NCBI GenBank assembly: GCA_002305765.1
Contig: DBQU01000028.1
Span: 1 to 12,903, forward strand
Reading direction: 5' to 3'
Length of the DNA: 12,903 nucleotides
Origin: Deltaproteobacteria bacterium UBA1386
GTDB lineage: Bacteria; Desulfobacterota; Syntrophorhabdia; Syntrophorhabdales; Syntrophorhabdaceae
Shown here: positions 4,597 through 12,816 of the stretch, piece by piece
How positions within the stretch are numbered: the stretch's first letter is position 1
Layout of the letters: every line of letters begins with the position of its first letter
The notes under the pieces: model-generated
The model's database searches: none
Told to the model about the DNA's origin: nothing
Seen by the model: only the letters and a program-made list of their open reading frames with translations
Program-made: the position numbers and the translations under genes

Positions 4597-7500
4597 ATGA
4601 CCATCATGGGGTCTATCGCAACCATCTCACCACGCGATTTCGACGCTGTTCTGTTCGATCTGGATGGCGTGTTGACCCAGACAGAAAGCGTCCATGCCTC
4701 AGCCTGGAAGCGGCTGTTCGACGCCTTTCTGCAAGAACGCGCTGACAGGACAGGGGAGCCCTTTACACCCTTTGATATCGAAGCGGATTATCGACGGTAT
4801 GTCGACGGCAAGCCGCGATATGACGGCGTCGAATCCTTTCTTGAATCCCGTGGGATCAAGCTGCCCGTTGGTGACCCCGGGGAAAAGGCAGGCACGCAGA
4901 GCGTACGGGCACTGGGCAAGCTCAAAGACCGGTATTTCATGGAACACTTGAACAAACGGGGCGTCGCGATCTATGATCCGGCCATAGCACTGGTGAGGAC
5001 CTTGCGCGACCAGGAGATCAAGACGGCCGTCGTCTCATCCAGCAACAATTGTGCTGCAGTACTCGAGACCGCCGGTATTTCGCATCTCTTTGATGCGCGC
5101 GTGGACGGACGCGAGATCGAGCGTATGGGTCTCAAAGGCAAGCCAGCGCCCGATGCGTTTCTGGAGGCGGCACAACGCTTGAGGGTCGAGCCATCGCGGG
5201 CGGTTGTCGTCGAGGACGCAATAGCGGGGGTTGCCGCGGGCCGGGCGGGCGGATTCTATCTTGTTATAGGCATCGACCGGGTCGGACAGTCGCAAGCTCT
5301 GCGCGAGGCAGGCGCCGACATTGTCGTGACCGATCTCTCGAACATACAGGTTGCCATCGAGCCGCCTTCGGCCTGGTCCCTCATTTATAACGATTTCGAT
5401 CCACAGCAGGAGGGTATACGCGAAGCCCTGTGTACTCTGGGCAACGGCTACTTTGCCACGCGCGGGTCCTCTCCATGGGCGAAGGCGGACGACGTGCACT
5501 ATCCCGGGTCCTATCTGGCCGGAGGCTATAATCGGCTACGTACCGATGTGGAAGGCCGATGTGTTGAAAACGAGGATCTCGTCAATTTCCCGAACTGGCT
5601 GACCATCGGGTTGCGGTTAGCTGAAGACGGCTGGTTTGACGAAAGAGCGGTAACCATTCTCTCGTACCGGCAGGAACTCGACCTCAGGCGCGGAATGCTG
5701 CACAGGACCATCAGCTTCGAACAGGGGCAGGGACAGCGCACCACGTTGACGGAACGGCGCCTGGTCTCGATGGCCGATATGCACCTGGGCGCGATCGAAC
5801 TGACGCTCAAGGCCGAAAACTGGTCCGGGCCCGTGACCATCCGCTCGGGGATCGATGGCCGGGTCGTCAACACGGGCGCTAAACTCTACGAAAGGTTCAA
5901 CAACCAGCATTTGGAACCGTTGTCGGGAGAGGTCATCGGCGACGACGGCGTTCATCTGCTTGTGCGCACGCTTCAGTCGAACATTCACCTGGCTCAAGCG
6001 GCGCGAACGCGTGCATTTGTGCAGGGCGAGTTGCAGTCTGTTCCGCGAAGGGTGATCAATGAGCCTGGTTTCATCGGGCAGGAGTTCACCGTCCAGGTGA
6101 TGCAGGGCGAGACTCTCTCCCTGGAGAAGATGGCGGTTCAGCATACCTCGCGCGACTTCGCCATTTCAGAGTGCAGTCTGGCGGCTCGCAGGGCCATCGA
6201 TGGCGCGGAACGTTTCGCAACGCTCATGGATTCCCACGTCCTCGCATGGAAACACCTGTGGGACCGATTCGACGTGCATTTGCTGCCGGGGACGACCCCG
6301 ATCAAACTCAATGCTCCCATGTTGCTGCGTCTGAACATGTTTCACCTGCTGCAAGCCGCCTCGCTCAATTCGATCGGTCTCGACATCGGCGTACCGGCGC
6401 GTGGCTGGACCGGTGAAGCCTACCAGGGACATATCTTCTGGGATGAGTTGTTCATTTTCCCTACGCTCAATTATCGTACGCCCGAGATCACGCGCTCTTT
6501 GCTCATGTACCGGTACCGCCGTCTCGGTCAGGCCCGCGCAGCGGCCAGGGATGCCGGCTTTGCCGGCGCCATGTTTCCGTGGCAAAGTGCCAGCGACGGA
6601 CGGGAGGAAACCCAGGAAGTCAATCTAAACCCCCATTCGAAGCGTTGGAAGCCGGATAGCTCGTATCTGCAGCGCCATGTGGGAAGCGCTATCGCGTGGA
6701 ACGTGTGGCAATACTTCCAGGTCACGCACGATCACGAGTTCCTGCAGTTCTATGGGGCGGAACTCATCATAGAGATCGCGCGCTTTTGGACCAGCATGGC
6801 AACGTTCAATGAACAAAAGGCACGTTACGAGCTTCGGGGGGTCGTCGGGCCCGATGAGTTTCACGAGCAATATCCGGACTCATCCCTTCCCGGTCTCGAT
6901 AATAACGCCTACACGAATATTATGGCTGTTTGGGTGTTGCGCAGGGCGCTCGACGTACTCGACCTTATCCCCGACATCCGGCGCGCTGAACTCATTGCGA
7001 GGCTCGGGGTGACTCCGCAGGATACCGCCCTTTGGGACGACGTCAGCCGCCGCATGTTCGTGCCCTTTCACGACAACGGTATCATCAGCCAATTCGAGGG
7101 CTATGAGTCACTGGCCGAGCTCGACTGGGACGACTATCGCAAGCGGTACGGCAACATACAGCGCCTCGACCTGATCCTTGAAGCTGAGGGTGACACTCCA
7201 AACCGGTACAAGGTCTCGAAGCAGGCGGACGTGCTCATGCTGTTTTATCTGTTCTCTGCCGAGGAACTGCGTGAACTGTTCGCTCATCTCGGTTATCCCT
7301 TCGAGTACGAAACGATACCGCGCAACGTCGACTACTACGATTCGCGCTCATCTCATGGATCGACGCTATCCCGGGTTGTGCACGCGTGGGTCCTGGCCCG
7401 GTCTGATCGTGCCCGCGCAATGATTTACTTCGCGGAGGCACTGCAAAGCGACGTCAGCGACATCCAGCAAGGCACAACCAGGGAGGGCGTGCACCTCGGC

Positions 7501-7812
7501 GCCATGGCGGGTACCGTCGACCTTATCCAGCGCGTGCTGACAGGCGCGCAGATCACGGGTGACGTGCTTCGGTTCAACCCGCAGCTTCCCGAAAGACTTG
7601 AACGCCTTGATCTCAGCATGCGGTACCGGGGACATTCACTGGATCTCAGACTCACTCGCGAAACCTTCACAGTACGGGGACACAAGGCCGCGGGTGTCCA
7701 GCCGGTCTCGCTGGCTGTGAACGACGTTCAGGTCGAGTTCGCTGTCGGCAGCACGCATGTCTTCCGTCTTGATGAAACGAAATCTCCTTCTCACAAAACG
7801 GCTGTCGACTGA
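4597..7812 (+). CDS. Fused beta-phosphoglucomutase-like HAD / GH65 disaccharide phosphorylase
   Basis: This 1071-residue two-enzyme protein is predicted cytoplasmic. Residues about 14-250 are a HAD phosphatase-type domain of the beta-phosphoglucomutase group. It has DLDGVL (D21 nucleophile, D23 acid/base), a cap with DGKPRYDGV (70-78), S147 in VVSSS, K182 in GKPAPD, and E206-D207. Residues about 255-1060 are a GH65 phosphorylase. It has GPDEFHE with catalytic E754, KQAD at 875-878, and SSHGSTLS around H920, which resembles the phosphate-binding loop. GH65 enzymes split alpha-glucosyl disaccharides (maltose, trehalose, kojibiose, nigerose) with phosphate, giving beta-glucose 1-phosphate; the HAD half would isomerise this to glucose 6-phosphate. 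Substrate cannot be read from sequence. AAGGGAG ends 5 bases before ATG 4597. Separate genes for the two halves are common; here they are fused. Confidence 0.95.
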   Translation: MTIMGSIATISPRDFDAVLFDLDGVLTQTESVHASAWKRLFDAFLQERADRTGEPFTPFDIEADYRRYVDGKPRYDGVESFLESRGIKLPVGDPGEKAGTQSVRALGKLKDRYFMEHLNKRGVAIYDPAIALVRTLRDQEIKTAVVSSSNNCAAVLETAGISHLFDARVDGREIERMGLKGKPAPDAFLEAAQRLRVEPSRAVVVEDAIAGVAAGRAGGFYLVIGIDRVGQSQALREAGADIVVTDLSNIQVAIEPPSAWSLIYNDFDPQQEGIREALCTLGNGYFATRGSSPWAKADDVHYPGSYLAGGYNRLRTDVEGRCVENEDLVNFPNWLTIGLRLAEDGWFDERAVTILSYRQELDLRRGMLHRTISFEQGQGQRTTLTERRLVSMADMHLGAIELTLKAENWSGPVTIRSGIDGRVVNTGAKLYERFNNQHLEPLSGEVIGDDGVHLLVRTLQSNIHLAQAARTRAFVQGELQSVPRRVINEPGFIGQEFTVQVMQGETLSLEKMAVQHTSRDFAISECSLAARRAIDGAERFATLMDSHVLAWKHLWDRFDVHLLPGTTPIKLNAPMLLRLNMFHLLQAASLNSIGLDIGVPARGWTGEAYQGHIFWDELFIFPTLNYRTPEITRSLLMYRYRRLGQARAAARDAGFAGAMFPWQSASDGREETQEVNLNPHSKRWKPDSSYLQRHVGSAIAWNVWQYFQVTHDHEFLQFYGAELIIEIARFWTSMATFNEQKARYELRGVVGPDEFHEQYPDSSLPGLDNNAYTNIMAVWVLRRALDVLDLIPDIRRAELIARLGVTPQDTALWDDVSRRMFVPFHDNGIISQFEGYESLAELDWDDYRKRYGNIQRLDLILEAEGDTPNRYKVSKQADVLMLFYLFSAEELRELFAHLGYPFEYETIPRNVDYYDSRSSHGSTLSRVVHAWVLARSDRARAMIYFAEALQSDVSDIQQGTTREGVHLGAMAGTVDLIQRVLTGAQITGDVLRFNPQLPERLERLDLSMRYRGHSLDLRLTRETFTVRGHKAAGVQPVSLAVNDVQVEFAVGSTHVFRLDETKSPSHKTAVD

Positions 7813-7893
7813 GCTTTCCACAGAAGCCTCCTTGTTCAGTAGCTGATTTCTTGACCCCTGTAGTAGCCCCCGGTGATAGTTCCTCATTATCTG

Positions 7894-7922
7894 TTGCACT
7901 CCGTGCCCTGCGACTTTATAAT
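7894..7922 (+). promoter_or_regulatory. Sigma70 promoter of the TqsA-like/potassium channel operon
   Basis: TTGCAC (7894-7899) and a perfect TATAAT (7917-7922) are 17 bases apart. Transcription would start near 7929, leaving a leader of about 23 bases that contains AGGAGGG. The promoter position favours the proposed start at 7952 over the first ATG at 7988. Confidence 0.6.
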
Positions 7923-7940
7923 TACACAAAGACAATTCAC

Positions 7941-7947
7941 AGGAGGG
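7941..7947 (+). promoter_or_regulatory. Shine-Dalgarno site pointing to a non-ATG start
   Basis: AGGAGGG is a near-perfect ribosome binding site. The codon at the right distance is ATA (7952-7954), in frame with the transporter. The first ATG, at 7988, lies 40 bases downstream and has only a weak AAGG before it. Confidence 0.7.
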
Positions 7948-7951
7948 TCCA

Positions 7952-9034
7952 ATAGAAAACAACAAAAGGACTGCGGCCAAGGCACCGATGCTGTTGACCC
8001 TTGCAAGCTTCGTGATAGTGGTGGCAGGCATGAAAGCGGCCAGTTCAGTTCTGGTCCCGTTTTTTGTGGCCGTTTTCGTTGCCCTGATCTGTGCCCCCCC
8101 GTTTTTCTGGCTGCAGCGAAAGGGCGTGCCCAGGATACTGGCGCTCCTGTTGATCCTGATCGCCATTCTGATCACAGGGTTTCTCCTCGGAGCGCTGATG
8201 GGCCCTTCGCTCAATGATTTCCTGCGTTCCCTTCCCGCCTATCAAAATCGTTTGTCGATGCACATCGCTACGCTTGAATCCTGGCTGGGTGCGAAAGGCG
8301 TAGTCATTCCGGTGGAAGAAATGTCCGGCACATTCGATCCGGGATGGTTTATGAGGCTGGCGGGCGATATACTGTCAACTTTGAGCGGCATTCTCACCAA
8401 TACCTTTCTGATCCTGCTCACCGTGATGTTTATCCTCCTGGAGGCGGCGGATCTCCCAGGCAAACTGAGATTGATCTTAAAGAACCCGGAGAGATCGCTG
8501 TCTACCATGGAAAAGTTCAGCCTTACGGCCAAACATTATCTGATCATCAAAACCCTGGTGAGCGCCGCTACCGGTTTCGCTGTGTGGCTCTGGCTCGTTA
8601 TCATCGGCGTTGATTATCCGGTACTCTGGGGAATGCTTGCCTTTTTGCTCAACTACATCCCCAATATCGGCTCGATCATTGCCGCTCTCCCCGCCGTTCT
8701 CCTGGCCCTTGTTCAATCCGGTATAGGATTGGCCCTGCTGACTGTCCTTGGCTTTCTGGGCATCAATGTGGTGATCGGCAATATTGTGGAACCGAAGGTG
8801 ATGGGTAATCGCCTGAGCCTGTCGACCCTGGTTGTCTTTGTTTCGCTGGTTTTCTGGGGCTGGGTATTGGGGCCAATCGGCGTAATACTCTCCGTGCCCA
8901 TTACCAGCTTCGTCAAGATCGCTCTGGAAAGCAATGACAACACGCGCGGGCTGGCTATCCTGCTCGGGTCTGGAAGCGAGATCCGGAAACCCAGGGAACC
9001 GGAGCGGAAAAAGAAGTGGAACAAAGACTCATAA
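7952..9034 (+). CDS. TqsA-like AI-2E family transporter (proposed ATA start)
   Basis: This hydrophobic protein of the AI-2E family (PerM/TqsA) has about seven membrane segments. Counted from the first ATG (7988, 348 residues), LNYIPNIGSIIAALPA is at 221-236, and NIVEPKVMG (265-273) leads into LSTLVVFVSLVFWGW and LGPIGVILSVPIT. From memory these blocks are very close to E. coli TqsA, which is implicated in exporting the quorum signal AI-2. Other family members carry ions, so AI-2 export here is inference. E. coli TqsA has about ten residues before the region where this protein's ATG falls. The in-frame ATA at 7952, five bases after AGGAGGG, restores that segment (IENNKRTAAKAP). An annotation limited to ATG/GTG/TTG would start at 7988. 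A potassium channel gene follows after 41 bases. Confidence 0.9.
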   Translation: MENNKRTAAKAPMLLTLASFVIVVAGMKAASSVLVPFFVAVFVALICAPPFFWLQRKGVPRILALLLILIAILITGFLLGALMGPSLNDFLRSLPAYQNRLSMHIATLESWLGAKGVVIPVEEMSGTFDPGWFMRLAGDILSTLSGILTNTFLILLTVMFILLEAADLPGKLRLILKNPERSLSTMEKFSLTAKHYLIIKTLVSAATGFAVWLWLVIIGVDYPVLWGMLAFLLNYIPNIGSIIAALPAVLLALVQSGIGLALLTVLGFLGINVVIGNIVEPKVMGNRLSLSTLVVFVSLVFWGWVLGPIGVILSVPITSFVKIALESNDNTRGLAILLGSGSEIRKPREPERKKKWNKDS

Positions 9035-9075
9035 CAGTTGGTTAAGGTGATAGGGTTCTACGTCAGGAGGGGCGG

Positions 9076-10773
9076 GTGAAGTTCTATTCTTCCATATTGA
9101 CTTCCATGTCAGCGGGCAGGAGCACCCGGCAGAATGTCCGGATGCTCCTTCGCTTCATGCTGGTCCTTACGGCCATGGTCGTCGCGTACAGCGCTATCTT
9201 CCATTTTCTCATGGCCTGGGAGGGGAGAGAGTACTCATGGGTAACGGGTGTGTACTGGACCCTCACCGTCATGTCGACCCTCGGATTCGGCGACATCACG
9301 TTCACCCATGATATCGGCCGTGTCTTCTCGATCGTGGTGCTTCTCTCGGGTGTGGTCTTCATGCTCGTGCTTCTCCCCTTTGCCTTCATCAAGTTTCTTT
9401 TTGCGCCGTGGATGGAGGCGGAGGCAAGAAGGCGCACACCGAGGGAATTGCCCGCGAATACGCGTGACCATGTCATCATGACCGCCTATGACGATGTGAC
9501 GGCCGCCTTGATCGAGCGATTGATAACCTACGAACGCGATTACGTGGTGATCCTGGAAAACCCCGAGCAGGCCGGACTCCTGTCCGATCTCGGCATACGT
9601 GCCGCGGTGGGGAACATAGACGATCCCCAGACATTCAGAAACATGCGCGTCAACAACGCCGTCCTGATCGTGGCCACGAACAGCGATGAGATGAACACGA
9701 ACATCGCCTTTACCGTGCGGGAACTGAATGAGACCGTTTCCATCGTCACGACCGCCGATTCGGCTAATTCCGTCGACATACTGACCATGGCCGGAAGCAC
9801 GAAGGTTGTCGAGGTTGCCGACCTGCTCGGTCGTTCCTTCGCTAACTGGACAATGTGCGGCTATTTCCAGGCGAATATCATCGGTCGCTTCGGCGAACTG
9901 GTGATAGCGGAGACCCCCGTCATCAACACCCCTCTCGTCGGACAAACGGTTGCCGAAAGCAACCTGCGTCAACGGACGGGGGTCACGATAGTGGGCATGT
10001 GGGAACGAGGCAGGGCCGTCGTTCCCACGCCCGACACGGAGATCACGAAGAACACCGTGATCCTTATTGCCGGAACCGAGGGCCAGATAGAGACATACGA
10101 TGAGGTCTTTTCCCTGTACCAGATGTTCCGCTATGCCGACGACCCGGTCATAGTCATCGGAGGAGGACGGGTGGGCACGGCTATCGCAAAAAGACTCCAG
10201 GAAAGGTCCGTGCCATACCTGATCGTCGAGAAAGCCCAGAGAAAGGGCGCCGATCCCAACACCGTGCTGGGGGATGCCGCCGACCTCGACACACTCAAGA
10301 AGGCATGGATCGAAAAGGCGCCGGCGGTTCTCATCACAACGCACAATGACGCGACCAACATCTATCTTACCAAGTATTGCAGGAGCCTCAGGCCCGACCT
10401 TCAGATCATCAGCAGGGCCAACCAGGACCGAAATGTATCGACACTCCACCGGGCCGGGGCGGATTTCGTGATGTCCTATCCGCTGTTGGGGGTGGACGCC
10501 ATTTTCAGTTTCTTCATGCATCAGGACGCAATAATGCTCGTCGAGGGCATCACACTGTTTCGCGTCACGGCGCCCCGGTCTCTTGCCGGGCTCACCCTTG
10601 CCCGATCCGGTATCCGGCAGAACACAGGTTGCAGTGTCGTTGCAATCCGCTCCGAAGGCAAGCTTATCATCAATCCCGACCCCTTGGAGATCATCAGGGA
10701 AGGGTCCGAAATGATCGTCATCGGCACCTTCGAGAACGAACGCAAGTTCCTCAGGACCTTTCCGAAGAAATGA
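9076..10773 (+). CDS. Two-TM potassium channel with tandem RCK (TrkA-N/TrkA-C) domains
   Basis: The 565-residue protein starts at GTG 9076, with AGGAGG five bases upstream. TM1 is about 24-46, the pore loop carries the filter TLGFGD at 68-73 (canonical TVGYGD), and TM2 is about 84-108. Two RCK units follow. RCK1 (from about 131) has HVIMTAYDD at 132-140 where a glycine-rich nucleotide loop would normally be. RCK2 (from about 356) keeps VIGGGRVG (360-367). TrkA-C-like segments occur near 285-345 and 505-565. This single-chain dual-RCK layout resembles the ligand-gated channel GsuK of Geobacter. It should be an inner-membrane K+ channel gated by cytosolic ligands such as nucleotides or Ca2+; the ligand cannot be read here. 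It probably shares an mRNA with the upstream transporter gene. Confidence 0.93.
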   Translation: MKFYSSILTSMSAGRSTRQNVRMLLRFMLVLTAMVVAYSAIFHFLMAWEGREYSWVTGVYWTLTVMSTLGFGDITFTHDIGRVFSIVVLLSGVVFMLVLLPFAFIKFLFAPWMEAEARRRTPRELPANTRDHVIMTAYDDVTAALIERLITYERDYVVILENPEQAGLLSDLGIRAAVGNIDDPQTFRNMRVNNAVLIVATNSDEMNTNIAFTVRELNETVSIVTTADSANSVDILTMAGSTKVVEVADLLGRSFANWTMCGYFQANIIGRFGELVIAETPVINTPLVGQTVAESNLRQRTGVTIVGMWERGRAVVPTPDTEITKNTVILIAGTEGQIETYDEVFSLYQMFRYADDPVIVIGGGRVGTAIAKRLQERSVPYLIVEKAQRKGADPNTVLGDAADLDTLKKAWIEKAPAVLITTHNDATNIYLTKYCRSLRPDLQIISRANQDRNVSTLHRAGADFVMSYPLLGVDAIFSFFMHQDAIMLVEGITLFRVTAPRSLAGLTLARSGIRQNTGCSVVAIRSEGKLIINPDPLEIIREGSEMIVIGTFENERKFLRTFPKK

Positions 10774-10982
10774 TCCGTCAAAAAGGTTGGGTCGTCCTGT
10801 GATCGGCTGTTTTTCTGTTATGTAGTTCAGGTTACAGAAAGAAAGCTCCTCTGCTGATGGCATCATGGGGCCCACAAGGTCATGGGATCACTCATTCCGG
10901 CCCGTTGTCATATCCGGTATTCCCGGTGACGACGCCGGACCTTATCCGCGGGCGCAGCGTGCGAGAGATAGGTCTTCCGCAT

Positions 10983-11921
10983 CTAAACAACCCAGACGGC
11001 ACAGTTTCGGGACTCGGTGGAGACTCGCGACGCCACAGATCCCAGCCGGAACTCTCTTGCGGCGGTGGCCCCTTTTCGTCCTATTGCCAGGGTTCCATAT
11101 TGTCCTTCCTGCACCTTCTCAAGAATCCTTTGAGAAACTTTTCTGGTGGAAGCAGATTTACCAAGCTCGAACTCATATTCCACCGCTCTTTTATCGAACC
11201 CTAGATCGTCAAGGACTTTCTGAGCTTCTTCGAAAAAGTGGTCCATTTGGCCCTTCTCTTTGTCCGCTATCCGCTTCTCGATTTCCTCCAGTTCTCTCCT
11301 TTCGAGCGGCAGGTCTATTACAGAAGGTTTACAATAGTGATAAAAGCTGATCTTAACGCCTTCTAACCCTCGAAGCATTTCTCCGACATACCGGGAAAGC
11401 TGAACTGCTTTCGGGGTATGATCTATAGCAACGAGAACATTCCGGCTTTTCCATTCGCTGCCGCTCACCAGCCAGACAGGGCGATCTTCAGAGATTTCCA
11501 GAAGCTTGCTGGTAATACTGCCCAGGAAAGTATCATCGAACCATCCCATTCCTTTCTTCCCCATCGTGCAGGCATCAAAATGTCCTGCATCAGCCTCGCG
11601 CACAATATCACGGGCGACCCCCACAACCTGCGGTGCATGCTTCGCGTGGATGTGGTTTTTTTTGAAACCCCCTCCCTGAAGAACGTCGATGGCCTCCTTT
11701 GTGCACTTTCTGGCTTTTTCCAACGATTCCTCTTTCCAGACTGCGTGATGTTTCCGGATCAGAGGATCCTGATGCTCCTCCAGGTAAAGGGGCGGTACTG
11801 GAGGAAGGATGTTAAGAACGGTAATCTCCAGGTCCGACGCCCCTGCATAAAGATTGGCAATATAAGCAGCCGAACCCAGTGCGGACTTCGATCCATCCGT
11901 AGCGAGTAGTATTCGTTTCAT
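10983..11921 (-). CDS. Universal stress protein with two Usp domains
   Basis: This 312-residue cytoplasmic protein contains two Usp (UspA-like) domains, about 1-153 and 159-312. Both keep the ATP-binding pattern G-2x-G-9x-G-S: GKKG at 121-124 with GS at 134-135, and GRKG at 281-284 with GS at 294-295. Each domain opens with the expected strand and Asp (ILLATDGS; VLVAIDHT). ATP binding is therefore likely for both halves. Tandem Usp proteins are linked to stress survival and energy starvation; a specific role cannot be assigned. A longer frame starts at 11963, but ATG 11921 is preferred. It has GGGAGGAG directly upstream and begins with the standard MKRILLATDGS. The gene converges with the potassium channel gene. 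Its ATG overlaps the stop of a short upstream frame (ATGA). Confidence 0.94.
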   Translation of the reverse strand: MKRILLATDGSKSALGSAAYIANLYAGASDLEITVLNILPPVPPLYLEEHQDPLIRKHHAVWKEESLEKARKCTKEAIDVLQGGGFKKNHIHAKHAPQVVGVARDIVREADAGHFDACTMGKKGMGWFDDTFLGSITSKLLEISEDRPVWLVSGSEWKSRNVLVAIDHTPKAVQLSRYVGEMLRGLEGVKISFYHYCKPSVIDLPLERRELEEIEKRIADKEKGQMDHFFEEAQKVLDDLGFDKRAVEYEFELGKSASTRKVSQRILEKVQEGQYGTLAIGRKGATAAREFRLGSVASRVSTESRNCAVWVV

Positions 11922-12058
11922 GTTCTCCTCCCTTTTAGAATTTTCACTTTGTTCCTGCGACAACGACCCCTTTCGTAGCTTCGAGGGTGTTCCGTTCTCT
12001 TCGGCAGAGCCGTGACCATCATAGGTGAGAGGTGGCGTTTCGCCTTTCTGTAGACCAT
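11918..12058 (-). CDS. Possible 46-residue basic peptide, coupled to the stress protein gene
   Basis: An ATG at 12058 has AGGGAGG upstream at suitable spacing and opens a 46-codon frame. Its TGA (11918-11920) overlaps the ATG of the universal stress protein gene as ATGA. The peptide is strongly basic (MVYRKAKRHLSPMM, then many R and K) with no recognisable domain. The SD and the overlap favour a translated leader ORF coupled to the stress gene. The composition is not that of a clear folded protein, so this may be chance. A possible -10 box TATACT lies further upstream (minus strand, 12106-12111) without a clear -35. Confidence 0.35.
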   Translation of the reverse strand: MVYRKAKRHLSPMMVTALPKRTEHPRSYERGRCRRNKVKILKGRRT

Positions 12059-12179
12059 GCGGGTTCCTCCCTCTTCCGCCGATTCATGACCACCGGTACT
12101 AACTAAGTATAGTCTGTATCCATTTCGTCCGCACACCAATGTCGCCGCAAACGCCCGAGGACAAACCTTTGAGAGTGGG

Positions 12180-12245
12180 TGGCCTTCCCGGGTCAGAGAT
12201 TAGCAGGAAGGCCATGAAGAAGGGCGATGTGTATCAGCGCGATGT
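12180..12245 (+). repeat. Hairpin-forming dispersed repeat, copy B
   Basis: TGGCCTTCC (12180-12188) pairs perfectly with GGAAGGCCA (12206-12214). The segment aligns without gaps to 4287-4352 with eight differences, all transitions. Relative to copy A the stem has one compensatory T-A to C-G change and one new C-G pair at the loop side (12188/12206). Outside the aligned segment the copies are unrelated. It lies in the 316-base gap between the stress protein leader ORF and the small secreted protein gene; apart from this repeat and the block at 12254-12292, I see nothing in that gap. Confidence 0.7.
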
Positions 12246-12374
12246 CTCTTGAAATGTAATCCGGACTACAGAAGAAACACTTTTCGGCTGATAAGATTAC
12301 CGGGCGATGGTATCCGATGGAGAGTATCGATGCCTAACGCGCAATCTCAATAACCACAGGGGAGGTATCGTAAA

Positions 12375-12722
12375 ATGAAAAACAAGCTTTGTCTTCTTTG
12401 CCTGGGGGCCATTCTTCTCGTTGGTCTTCTTTCCACGGCCGCCTATGCCGGGCCCTGCCGCGGCAACGGCTGGCAGCCCACTTTCGTTCACGACCTGATC
12501 ACGCCTGACGGCCCGTACTATGTGATGCCCAATGGCTCTTTCGTGAAACTCCAGGGGAACTGGACCAATCATGCCTGCAACCTGATCAGGTCGAACGGCG
12601 TTCGCAACAGCAGGGGATTCACGACCTGCAATGAATACACGCGGATACAGTGCGGGTGCGATCCGGCCAGCCGGTCAAATGCCACATGCAACAACTTCCT
12701 CAGGTTCAAAGGCCACAGATAA
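12375..12722 (+). CDS. Small secreted six-cysteine protein, unknown function
   Basis: The 115-residue precursor has a Sec signal peptide: MKNK, a hydrophobic core at about 5-21, and cleavage after AYA at residue 25. The mature part of about 90 residues has six cysteines (28, 68, 85, 93, 95, 105), including a CGC pair, enough for three disulfide bonds. It is rich in N, G, R and aromatic residues, and ends basic (RFKGHR). I do not recognise the family. AGGGGAGG lies about 10 bases before ATG 12375, and a strong intrinsic terminator follows 50 bases after the stop, so it looks like a single-gene transcript. A periplasmic or extracellular, disulfide-stabilised protein is likely; any more specific role would be a guess. 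Confidence 0.85.
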   Translation: MKNKLCLLCLGAILLVGLLSTAAYAGPCRGNGWQPTFVHDLITPDGPYYVMPNGSFVKLQGNWTNHACNLIRSNGVRNSRGFTTCNEYTRIQCGCDPASRSNATCNNFLRFKGHR

Positions 12723-12771
12723 TGGCAGAAAAGAGATCTCTTTCCTGATCTCGCCGAAAATGATGCAAACA

Positions 12772-12816
12772 GCGGCCTCGTCCCGGAAAACGCCGCGATC
12801 AGGCCGCCATTTTTTT
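12772..12816 (+). terminator. Rho-independent terminator after the six-cysteine protein gene
   Basis: GCGGCCT (12772-12778) pairs perfectly with AGGCCGC (12801-12807), and seven T residues follow at 12810-12816. The loop is long (22 bases) but contains further short pairings. Position and orientation fit the end of the 12375-12722 transcript. Confidence 0.75.

Noticed and set aside
9235..10875. 546-codon open frame on the minus strand opposite the potassium channel
   Set aside because: It is an antisense shadow of a clearly recognisable channel gene, has no domain of its own, and its product is rich in residues typical of mirrored codons (H, D, G, R, V).
11922..11963. N-terminal extension of the universal stress protein (MSQEQSENSKREEN)
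   Set aside because: The internal ATG at 11921 has a strong SD and gives the standard family start; the extension has no SD.
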